Of a stretch of 64,000 bases of DNA, positions 15,101-27,100 are shown in pieces (the stretch's first letter is position 1; every line of letters begins with the position of its first letter). Both the position numbers and the translations under genes were made by a program. This DNA comes from Streblospio benedicti (Eukaryota; Annelida; Polychaeta; Spionida; Spionidae), in assembly GCA_019095985.1 (NCBI GenBank), contig CM032662.1:38000435-38064434 (forward strand), in the 5' to 3' direction. The notes under the pieces were generated by a model that had not been told where the DNA came from, did not search any database, and saw only the letters and a program-made list of their open reading frames with translations.

Positions 15101-18100
15101 ATGAGGCAGTGAGGGAGGAAAGATGGGAGCTGGTGCCAGTTCTACTGCAGCATGGGGCTGATATCAACCTGGGAAATTGTTGGAAGCAGCCGCCATTATA
15201 TTTGGCTGCACATCATTGTGAATCAGCACACATCATCTCCCAGCTGATTTCTCCTCACAACATCAACATGCAGGATGAAAATAATAAAACAGCACTCCGT
15301 GTGGCAGTGAGGAAGAAAAGATGGGATCTGGTGCCAGTTCTACTGCAGCACGGGGCTGATGTCAACCTGTGTGATCGTTGGAATCAAACCCCATTACATA
15401 TGGCTGTATATAAAGGTGCCCCAGCACATATCATCATCCAGCTGATTTCTCCTCACAACATCAACAAGCAGGATAAAGATGGAGACACAGTGCTCCATAA
15501 GGCAGCTGGAGGGAAAAGATGGGAGCTGGTGCCAATTCTACTGCAGCATGGGGCTGATCCCTCCATGTTAGAGTCTCCCCAACCAGACCAGCCATTGACA
15601 CATTCGCTTCTAGCTCTCTGCATCTCAACCATCAGGAGCCACATGCCTGTCAAGTCTGATGAGGCCTACGAGGGACTCGGACTTCCTGAGATTCTTGTAC
15701 CTGTGGTGAAGCTGAGGCCTCAGGCACAGGATATTGTGAAAAGAGGACGTTGTGAATAGAGGGCATTGTGAATACATGTGAGATATTTGTGACCAGCTGT
15801 CTTATTATTTAAACTAAACAGTTGTGGGTAACTAAAGAGATTTCCTATCGCACAACACACTGTACTGTTCAGCGTTTAGTACATATGTGGTTGTTTATAG
15901 ACGTAATTCAAGCTTGTTCTCACCACTTTACATTTTACAGTTACACCAAGTCATTGGTTTATAACGTATTGGTTTAATGTAAAATGACACAGTTCATTTC
16001 CTCTAGTGCTCGTCTTGTCTCAAACTTTCTTCATAATGTGGTTAAAATTTCAAACACACTTTTATTTCATAAAACGAATAGAACCAATTTGTATTTTTTT
16101 CAATTTTACTCTCACTGTTCTTATATATACATAGAATTTGTATTTTTATTATTGGTCACACTCCCAAGTTTTTTTTCTTCTAAAATATATGATTAATTGG
16201 TTTTAACACTGAATGTTATAATAGCCAATTCACACTATATCACATAACAAAAGGAATAAATACATCAGTGTACTAGGGTAACAATAAATTGTAATGTATC
16301 GTACTGTTGGGGGGGGGGGGCTTTGCATGTGTGATGTTGGGGTGGGCCTTGTTGAAATAAAAATAGCAAACAATATGAAACCCTTAAAAGGAGCAATATG
16401 TGAGAATATCAATATATATCTGTCAAGCTGACATATGCCTGCATTTGAGTCCATGAGGCAGTGCATTACATTATAGTACACAAATATTGGCATGTTTGAC
16501 AAATACATGCTGCATGTCGCTACAGATTTAAGGATTAATGACTGATCCACAGCAAGATTATTTGGCCTTCTCGCTCCATTCTACCTGCATTCCGCATGAT
16601 AAGGCTCATAGTTGGCACAAACCTTCACCTTAAGTTTACTGGGTTAAATTTCATTCACTAGGAAGCGACTTTGCTTGTCAGTGGCTTTTGACGTTTGTCC
16701 GGAGTTGGATACATACAAGTTTACAATATTCACATTGTAATGTTTGAGGTATGTAAACATAGAATGGCTCATAAAATGTGACTTGAATGAAAGATATGAA
16801 TTTGAATCAACATTTGTGATAACATGGAGAATATCAGCTTTTGACAGTTAACAATGGAAAAAAGCATGCGATCTATTGGATTGTCACAGGGAATTGTTTC
16901 ACTAACTTCTCACTAAGAATTGTGATCTTCAACCCAGTGTTCAACTTTTAAATCTTTTTCATGATGGCCCAATGGATGCAGTTGTCCTTGCAGGACATGT
17001 CATTACATGAGGCTGTATGTCAAGGTGACCCAGCAGACATTATCACCCAGCTGATTTCTCCTCACAACATCAACATGCAGGATGAATATGGCAGAACAGC
17101 CCTCCATGAGGCAGTGATGGAGGAAAGATGGGAGCTTGTGCCAGTTCTACTGCAGCATGGGGCTGATATCAACCTTGGAAATAGTTGGAAGCAGCTCCCA
17201 TTACATTTGGCTGCGTCTTATGGTGCCCCAGCAGACATCATCATGCAGCTGATTTCTCCTCACAACATCAGCATGCAGGATAAAGATGGCAGCACAGCGC
17301 TCCATGTGGCATTATATAACAAAAGATGGGATCTGGTGCCAGTTCTAATACGGCACGGGACTGATGTCAACCTGGGGAATCGTAGGAATAATACTCCATT
17401 ACATTTGGTTGCATGTTTTGGTGACCCAGCAGACATGATCAACCAGCTGTTTTCTCCTCACAACATCAACAAGCAGGATGAAGATGGTTACACAGCGCTC
17501 CATAAGGCAGTGGGAGGGAAAAGATGGGAGCTGGTGCCAATTCTACTGCAGCATGGGGCTGACCCTTCCATGTTAGAGTCTCCCCGACCAGACCCGCCTT
17601 TGGTGTGTTCTCTCCTAGCTCTCTGCATCTCAACCATCCGGAGCCACATGCCTGTCAAGTCTGATGAGGCATATGAGGGACTCGGACTTCCTGAGATTCT
17701 TGTACCTGTGGTGAAGCTAAGGCCTCAGGCGGAGGACATTGTGAAAAGAGGACGTTGTGAATAGAGAAGGTTGAGACCAACATATTGTTTTCTGTAACTA
17801 AAGTGATTTCCTGTAGCACAACACACTGTATTGTTCAGCGTTTAGTACATATGTGGTTGTTTATAGTCGTAATTCAGGCTTGTTCTCACGACTTTACATT
17901 TTATAGCTACACCAGGTCATTGGTTTAATAAATATTCTATTTGCAATTGATCAACAGTTGAACAACTATTAAAAGATCTTTTGTGTTTTGTTTGCCCTTG
18001 TGTGCGTGGCACACTTGTCAATCAATTGATCATCTCTCCCATACTTGTATCTAGATCGGCAGCACATTCAGTGCACAATGCTAATCACTCAATCACTCAC

Positions 18101-21100
18101 ACAATTTTTCAACCACTTTTTCTGTATCTTATTAAAATGTAGGTACCACAGAGGTGAAACATTTTAAGGATTAGTTTGCTCAACACACCATCTGACCAAA
18201 CCAAGAATCAAACTCGTAACCTTCTGGTTGCGACTTCAACTCCCTATCCACTCTGCCACAGAAGCACATTGTTGCTTTGTAACTTCAACTGTTGGACAAA
18301 CATTGAGATATTTCTCACACCCAGCCAGCCAACCAAACACTCAACCAATCAATCAACCAATCGAATATGTACTGTACTGAGTCGGTGGTGTAACCGGGGT
18401 GTTGGGTTCAATACCTACTACATATCAATCAAACAACCAGCCAGCCATTCAAACAGTCAAACAACCAACCAATCAATCATATAATTACGATACTGCGCCT
18501 GCTACAACATGTCAATCAACCTGCCAGCAAGCCATTCAAATACTCAATCAATCAATCAACCGATGAATCATATACGTACTGTACTGAGCCTGCGGAATGA
18601 CGGGGGTGTCTGGTTCGATGGCCTCTCCGAGTCCCACCAGGTTCTGTGGTCTCACGCGGAACATGTACTGCCGGCCTGTGATCAGCCCCGGCACGTCGTA
18701 CTGATACGTCGTGGACGGAACGCGAGACACATAGCTCCATCTACAGGCAGGAAACGAAAGCATGTTTGAATTGGACTCTTATATGGAGTTTTTTCTACGG
18801 TAGCTGTGGCTTAATAACATTTTTTTGCGATGAAGCCATAGACATATTTATCAATAGTCTTTGAAGATATCAAATAACAAGTGATTTTAACATTCTTTAC
18901 GCAATCAAGCAATATATGAAATTATCAGATACGCAATGTCTGTTGATATAGATGTTGTACAATATTGCTTATCTCAAACTTTCTGTTATGTCGAGGTTAG
19001 TTCCATTTCCCTCCAACCACATTATAACCATACATTATATATATATATATTGTACCGAGTAGTTTAATATTTTCCTTACAGCTTCGAGATAACAAGTTTC
19101 TGGTGTATTCACTAATTCACTTTACGATAGCATCAAAACCAGTCCTGGAGCAACCAATATGAATCAATGGTTGTAGACGACCATTGAGTGTAGAGGTCAT
19201 CACAGCATGCCTGGTACCTAACCATGGTCATTGCAGAGGCATAGAGAGTGAATTTATGGGAAGCCAGTAGACAGTCCAAACTCTCTTGTAGGCTCCAACA
19301 GACATTTATGACTGATGATGATGACTCACTTGTCCTTGCGAGCTTCCCTCTTCTCAATGATGTAGTGCGTGATGGAGGCTCCGCCGTCGTACTCTGGAGG
19401 CTCCCATTCGATGCCCACAGCGTCACGACGCACGTCACGGTATCTACAATACAACACAGTGGGTTAAACATACAGGAAAACCCCTCTTTGCTGCTGAGGA
19501 CATATCATCGCTATCAGGGACACCTTCCATTCAATGACAAAACACCGCGTGTCTTGGTATCTGTCATACAGCACAGTGGTTTAAAGATACCGTAAAACCC
19601 ATCGTGGGAACATCACCTCAAGTAGAGATATATCGGGATTAGGGACGCCTTCCATTCAATACCTAGACAATCAATCAATCAATCAACCAGTCAATCAACA
19701 ACTCAATCAATCAATCAATCAGTCAGTCAATCAATAAACTAGTCAATCAACCAACCAGTCAATCAACAACTCGATCAATCAATCAACCAGTCCATCAGTT
19801 TACCTGAGAGCTGATGGTCTAGACGGGGCAGCGACGGGTTTGGTCGGCACCACACAATCAGACTGCAGCGGACGGCTGAAGCCAACGCGGTTCTCAGCTG
19901 ATACTCTACAACACATTGTGAGGGATGAGTCTCAGAACCCATGTACACATATAAAACATACATTTTGAATTTTCATATTGAATATTTGAAGACACGAAAT
20001 GAAGAATGAAAAAGAAAATAGCCAAATTAGTGAGATCCTCATTTGACAGGCATCTTGAGAACTTGCGGTGGTCAAGTTCTCTTGGTGGCCATTGGTGTCA
20101 GTTATATATTGCAAAGATTTAAAAAGTTTAAACATGAATGTTGACGAAACAAACTTCAGTTAGTGCACAATTAGGTAGCTATGTATTGCCATCACTATTC
20201 TAATTCTATTCTATTCCTCTCTCTCTGTTCTCTTCGGAAACACATTAAATTGTTCTAGCTCCCCAGATCTGGCCCCTCATACCTAAAGAAATAGATGGCT
20301 GCCTCCATGAGTCATCAGCACCATCAGTTATGGTAGTTTTAGGTCATAAGGACAGCCAGTATGATAGTTTTAAGTCATTTGGACAGCCAGTATGATAGTT
20401 TCAAGTCATTTTGACAGTCAGTATGACAGTTTTATTTCCGCCATGGCGTACCTGAAGAAGTATGTTGCTCCCTCGGTGAGTCCTGCGATGGTGAAGTTGG
20501 TGTCCCTGGCGTTGGTGTAGCCGACCTTGCGCCAGCTGGCGCCACCTTCGGACATCTCGACGGAGTAGCCGAGGATGGTCTCGCCACCGTCATCCAGCGG
20601 GGGGCGCCACTCGATCATCAGAGAGTGCGCAGACACCTGCCGGGAATAGGGTGATATTGAGGTGGTCTGTTTATGGAGGTGGTCGGTTTAACAGAAAAAA
20701 TCCTTTTGGAAGTTTTATTGAGAGTGCCACCTGCGAAAGGTGTTGATATTGTTTAGTTGCTGACCTGATTTCACCAATAGTACTTTATACAAGGAATCAT
20801 CTTAAGCCATAACATCAACATAATTTCAAACCATTTTAAGCTAAGTATTATATAAGGACATGATCTTCAAGCTCAGCCCAATCGTAATAAGTTTGAAAGG
20901 TACGCATCAGGTGCAATTTGGTCATCTACGGTGTTGGACTTTCATGTCATTGACCTCTAAATAGCAGACTGATATTGTATACAAGCCATCTCTAACTTTG
21001 TGCCATCAAGCAAGCATGGGCCGTTCCGTGAATGTTTATGCTGGTTACCTTGGTGACGATGATGGGTCCGACGGGTCTGTACGGGTGTTCTGTGGGTCTG

Positions 21101-24100
21101 GCCGCGGCGTACACTGGAGCTTCGTACTCTATGGCACGTCCTACACCCGTGTCCAACTCCGGATAGATCCGGAACCGGTAGCTGCGGTCCTCCAGCAGAT
21201 CCGGAACAGTGTATCTGAAACAGACACAATGAAGAGGTCTGATCAGCATTCTTATATTTATATTAGGTTTTTAAACTAGTATTCTCACTTCTTGCTTATG
21301 AATAACACAAAAACAAGTTGACTCTCCTGAATCCGTTATCCTCGATCAAGTAGTCTCATTTTGGTGCCTTTAATCACAAAATTAAGCAACTAAGTTTACG
21401 TACGGACCCACTTGATTGTTTCAGTAGCACTAGCAGAGTCAGATTTTTGGAACAGGGGTGCACTTAACATATATTGTTGGTTTGGTACATACGATCAATG
21501 GCTAACATGGCAAAAACCTTTAAAAATGAAGCATTTGGGAGGAAATAGGGGCCAGCCACCCTGCGTCCCTCCTTAGATCTGCCTAAGGATAGGTGCTATG
21601 GGTGTTGGGCATAGAAGATTCCAGATGAACATTCTTTCCTGTCCATGTACCCACCTGGTCATTCATTATATAGGTTCAGTTCAAGTTTAGTAAAGTTTAT
21701 AGTTGAAATGACATGCATAGTACATTGGTGCCTTCAGAACCAAGTAGACTGATGCAGCCTTGACTAGTACTATGCATGTCATTTCAACTATAAACCTTAC
21801 TAAATTTCATATAGGAACATGCCTTTCTCCACAACAAACTTCATTATTCAGTTCAAGTCACCTGGTCATGGTTGGGGGCAGTGAGGCAACGGGCGTCCAG
21901 CTGCCGCGCCTCTCCGTGGCGCGCTCAATGATGTAGCTCTTCACGCGCGGCTTGGGGGCGGCGGCGCGCGGTTGGCGCACCTCGGGGACCACGGGGTGTT
22001 CCCAGTCGAGTGTGAGGCTCTCGCGCCGGCGCTCGATGCGGCGCACGCCTCCCACGGGCGGCAGCACCGAAGGCGCCGGGGCGTGGGACACGAGTGGGGT
22101 CCGCTCGGGCAGGATGACGGGCTCAACCTGAGGGGGGGAGAACGGCGCGGTCAGTCGATGAATGAATCAATGGATCATTCAATGGATTAAATCGTTTATT
22201 TGAAGATGCAATCTATCAATGAATCAATGAATCAAATCATTTTTTTGAAAGGTGCAATTTATCAATGAATCAATTAATGAAATGAGTTTTTGAAAGTGCA
22301 AGCTGTATCAAATCCTTTGTTGAAGGGTGTAATCCATCAATGAATCAATTTATCAAATCAGCATTTTTCAAAAGGAATCACGAGTGGCAGATCCAGGTTT
22401 TCAGAAAAGAGGAAGTACTTAGATTAGAGAATCTCATGGGTTTTGTACACACGATCATTATCAAACATGCCAAAAACCTGATGAAAACAAAATATTTTGA
22501 TGGGAAAGTGGGGAGTAACTTAAGCCCCCTGTACGGCCCCTGGATCTGCCTATGAAGAATGGGGGTCAAAGGGTCAATTCTGTTTACCTTGTCGCGCGTT
22601 CTGACTGGCACGTTGATGGAGCACGGTTCGCTGACGCCCATGTCGTTCTCCGCAAACACCCGGAAGTAGTAGTCGGTGTTTGGCTGCAGATTCACCACCG
22701 AGTACGCAGTCTTACTCGCGTCCACAGAGCCCTGAAATAGGCATAGGTTAATGGTAAGTTTACATGTACAGGGCAACTTTTGATGGCATTTTTAGATATT
22801 TTGAGGTCAGAATGGCGACCATTTTGAAAAATACCCACCATCTTGGATTTTCAGGTGGTCATCATTCCAAACTTTGATGCTTGTATCACCATTTGCACGA
22901 TTCAGTCACTTAGCTACATTATCTTGACATAGTCCAAAATTTAAAGCCCTTTTTGGAGTAAAATGGGGGAGACTATTTGGCGTTTGAATGTCATATACAG
23001 TATTTATCAAAGTTACGTCTTAAAAAACACAACGAAAACCCTGCCGGATCGCCATACCTTGCTGGTCCAGATGTCCCTGGATCGCTCCTTCTGCTCCACG
23101 CGGTAGTGGGTGATCTTGGAGCCGCCGTCGGACTTGGGACGGATCCAGGTGAGTCCCACCGCGGTGGGCTGCACGTCGGTGGCCGTCAGACTGAGCGGCT
23201 CGCTCGGCATGTCTGATGGGCGGGAAACACGTATGGTTATGATGGTTACTGACTGATGCTGACTTTTGATTACAATGGTTAATAGCTCCAGGCGAGATTT
23301 TACTATGAATGGTGTAAAATTGAGGCAATTTACAATAATCATATAACACTATATACTATGTAATTTCTGATATATCTAATTTCATTTATAAGAAGGTCAT
23401 ATAAGTAGTAACGTAGATGGAAAGGGAGGAAAGCAGTGGATTACTTATCAAGTTCCTCCTCATTCAGGGCCAACTCTATATCTCTGTAACATGCCCTAAA
23501 CACAAACGAGGTAAACTTTGAATACAATGTTAAGTATGACCCAGTAGCCAAGGTTTACTGAAAGTTCACTTTGGGCGAGAATCGGTAGCTCATTTCCTAC
23601 ATCTAAATATAACGCTTCTTTGACCTTTGTTTACCTTTAAATTTTAGACTTACTCTATCGCTCCTTGTATCTTTTTTACACAAATCATGTATAAACTTTG
23701 ACTCAGCTTTGAAAGCAAACTCTCCCAAAACTTTTAACTCAAAACACCAATGACACACCTTTGACGCGGAGTATGAACGTGACGTCCTGTGATCCGAAGC
23801 GGTTTTTGGCGAGCAGACTGTACTCTCCGGCATCCTCCGTCTTGACCCGCTTGATGGACAGTGTCGTCATGTACTCGCTCGTGTCCACCGAGATCCACTT
23901 ACGCTCGCGCAGAGGGGTGCCGTTCTGAAAGATCGCAAATGTTGGTTTGTTGAAGGTTCATTTGTTTTCGTTATAGAGCATCAATCGCACTGTTCGGCCA
24001 TACACACAATCTGTGAATTTTACGTATGACGTGAACTTTCCGTTGTAGAGGTCATTAAATTTCACTTCATACGTAGAATTCACGATTTATGTGTAATACT

Positions 24101-27100
24101 GGTTTTAGCGATTGGTGATCTAGGTAATTTTTATGATCTACCCTTTGAAGATAATCATTTTTTGGCAAAAGTTCTCCAAGCAGCTTTTGGTCAAAATCAG
24201 ACGAGTCTTTACCAAAATACTTTTGGTAAATATAAGCATATTTCATGCCTTATTCTAGGTTGCAGTAATAAGAAAAGGCTGTTATAAGAGTTCAGAGTTA
24301 TTATGAGAGATCAGACAATATCTACGGGTGACGATTCTATTAAAGTCCACCCGTAGTGAGATATTGTCTGATCTCTCACCCACTCATACAAGTACATTTT
24401 TCTCTCAAGTCTATTTATCATTTTAGGTCTTAAACTTGGCAGTGTAGGATGTCAGTTTTTTCGCTCCACCTCTCAACCAATCAGAATGAAGTATTTTCAG
24501 CAAACATGAGAGAAACTTAGATAGCTAGATACTAACCTTCATCCACTGTACTGTTGGCGTTGGTTCCCCGTCAATGCTGACGGTGATCTTGACCATGCCT
24601 CCCACGTGAGTGGTCATGTCGTCATAGCGACGGTCATACTTCAGAGTCGGAGCAGCTGAAACAAAACGCAAGCAGTCAAATCAGTGTATGAAACGTTATG
24701 ACGATTTGTTGGCAGACTGCAACAAATGAAAAGTAATCAACCTGGACAAAAAAATGGCCGACCTTTAATTATATTTAAACATTGAAGCTCTAAAAAAGCA
24801 GTCTGGCAGGATGGGTCATGAATTTCGAAACCTGCTGCCCCTGGCTAAAATCAACTAGCACATTTCTTAATCTAACTCACCATCATCATCTTGTGTTATC
24901 ATTTGTTGTGAACAAGGCAAGAGCAATTGCCGAAAGCTCAAGATGTAAATTGAACTTTATTATCTTGTTTGATAAATATAAATAAACATATGACTGGGAA
25001 ACACATATAAATAGAAATGTCGCTCACCCTGCATGTTGAGTTTGGCGGAGGTGGCGGCGTATCCCTGTGAGTTTGCGGCCTCACAGCTGTAGCGACCGAC
25101 ATCGTCCTCACACACGTCACACACCACCAGCGAGGCCAGCGCGTCACGGTACTGAACCTGGTACTTGCGACCGTCACTGATGCGCGCAAAGTCCTTCACC
25201 CTGTCAATATAAAATGCATGAGGTTACATCTTCGTATCAATGTATATGACTTAACATTCGTGGAAGCAGGTCATGAACTCCAACCAATCAGAAGCCCCAC
25301 TGCTGAAAGGTTCAGCGGCATTGAGATCAATGATAGCAATGTGATTTTGATTTCTTGGCATATTGCTTCCAAGTTTTGCGGGATTCTGTAGGTTGGAACC
25401 ACAGGTTGAAAATGACGTGGACTTGTAAAGGCAGTGTGAATAATAAATCCGTGAAACCGACGATGATGAGGGTGCTTTCCTATGAATTTTTTTTCAGAAT
25501 CGTATTCTAGATTAGCTTGAGTGCTCAACGTATTGATAGTAATGGTGTATATAACTTACAAGCAAATTTACAACAAAAAGGTAAGCTCTAGATGATGGTA
25601 AGCATCACAATGACTTACCAAGTGATATTAGGCTCAGGATGTCCGGCGATCTTGCACTGGAAGGTTGCCTGTCCACCCTGGCGGGCGAACGTATCGGTCA
25701 GAGGGTCGACCACCTGGGGTGCGTTCCCGCTGACCGCCTCTCGGATGACCACCGGTCTGCTGGCTCCCGACGGCTCGCTCTTGCCAGCCTTGTTCACGGC
25801 AACAACACTGAAAACAGAGAAAAGCACATGGTCTGAATTGCATGAAAATATCACCATGTCACCAGTGCTATGTGGACATGAGGACATTGTGTTAAAAACT
25901 TTTTTTTTTTAATTTTCCAATTCTAGAACTCTGTGATTGTAGAACAAGCATGACATAAAAGTTACAAAATACATTGTGTATCTACTTCAATGTACAATTT
26001 TCTTCCTATCTAACAGTCTATAAAAGATTCATTTAACAATGGAATGAAAAGATGCATGTATAGCACTGGTTTTCTTATGATTTTGTGCTCTTGTGGTAAA
26101 AACACTCATTAAATTTGCTTTCAAGGTGACTGACAAATGACACTACTCCATATTGTACATTGGCTGTTAGTAAAATTCGGTGCTCTCTGATCGTAGCTTA
26201 GAAATAAGCTGACAAAAGCGGTACTCACCGGAACTCGTACTGTGCTCCGTCCTGGAGTCCATGCACTGTGTAACTCGTGTCCATGCACTTGAAGCCCGCA
26301 TTTGCTACCGACCAGCTGCAAAGAAGTACACAATGATATTCATTGCATGTGTATGTACTTTTAGTACCTTACGTACTTTTTTCAATAGCACCAGTAGTAT
26401 ACAATTAAAATGCAAATTCAAATTTCAAGGGGTAAAAGATGACTTATTAAAAATATTTACAACCATAAGTTTAATCCGTTTTAACTCACTTGAGAGCTCT
26501 ATGTCCTATATACTTAACATGCTAATAGTCACAAAATATAAGCTATTTTTTAATTGTTTTTCCTCCTTTGGGATCTAAATTTGAAATTTATGAAAATTAC
26601 ACTACATTGGTAGAGATAAAAGGACTAACCAATGAAGAGTTTAAGTATAAAACTTTCATATATCATGGTATTTACCTGTATGCGTGCTGAGACTTGTATT
26701 CCACGTAGTATCCGGTGACGGGGGAGCCACCGTCCGAACGTGGAGCTCTCCACGACAGGTTGACGGAGGTGCGAGTCACGCCCGTCTCTTCGGGAATGCC
26801 CGGTGCTGATGGAACGTCTAGAAAACAACAGTTTTAGCTATTTAATTCCTCTTCCAAATGTCTTCATAGTATTTTTTTTAACAATCCAACCAATTCTAAC
26901 TAAACTGTTAACTAAACTTATACTGAACTTATCCTAAACTAATCGTATCTAATGTCTTTGTTTTCCAAAGTCTTCCAAAGTGGGCCAAAGTAAGGGTTGA
27001 ACATTTGATGTTTTGGCTCAGATCCAGGCACCATTCATCACAATCATTCGGGTCAAAGGTCATATAAACATGTTTTACAATTAAGATTCTTTCTTCCTAT

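Larger units (their letters stand above)
7850..18290. other. Inserted block with three tandem ankyrin genes
   Basis: Three repeats of [about 1 kb AT-rich spacer + intronless ankyrin gene] lie in one titin-family intron on the opposite strand. Spacers share blocks such as aaggatcaatgactgat and atagaatggctcacaaaatg upstream of each gene. Copy 1 has an extra 2.6 kb insertion. Both edges fall inside the same exon-derived array, so the block entered as a unit or grew there from one inserted gene. The endpoints are approximate; no clear target duplication was found. Confidence 0.75.

Noticed and set aside
7850-18290. Bacterial or symbiont contamination as the source of the ankyrin genes
   Set aside because: AT-rich animal-type spacers, a SINE and embedding within an exon-derived array on both sides argue for nuclear DNA.
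18371-18430. gttcaatacctactac as a tRNA B box of another SINE
   Set aside because: The sequence aligns to the edge of exon 18580-18740, so it is an exon-edge copy.
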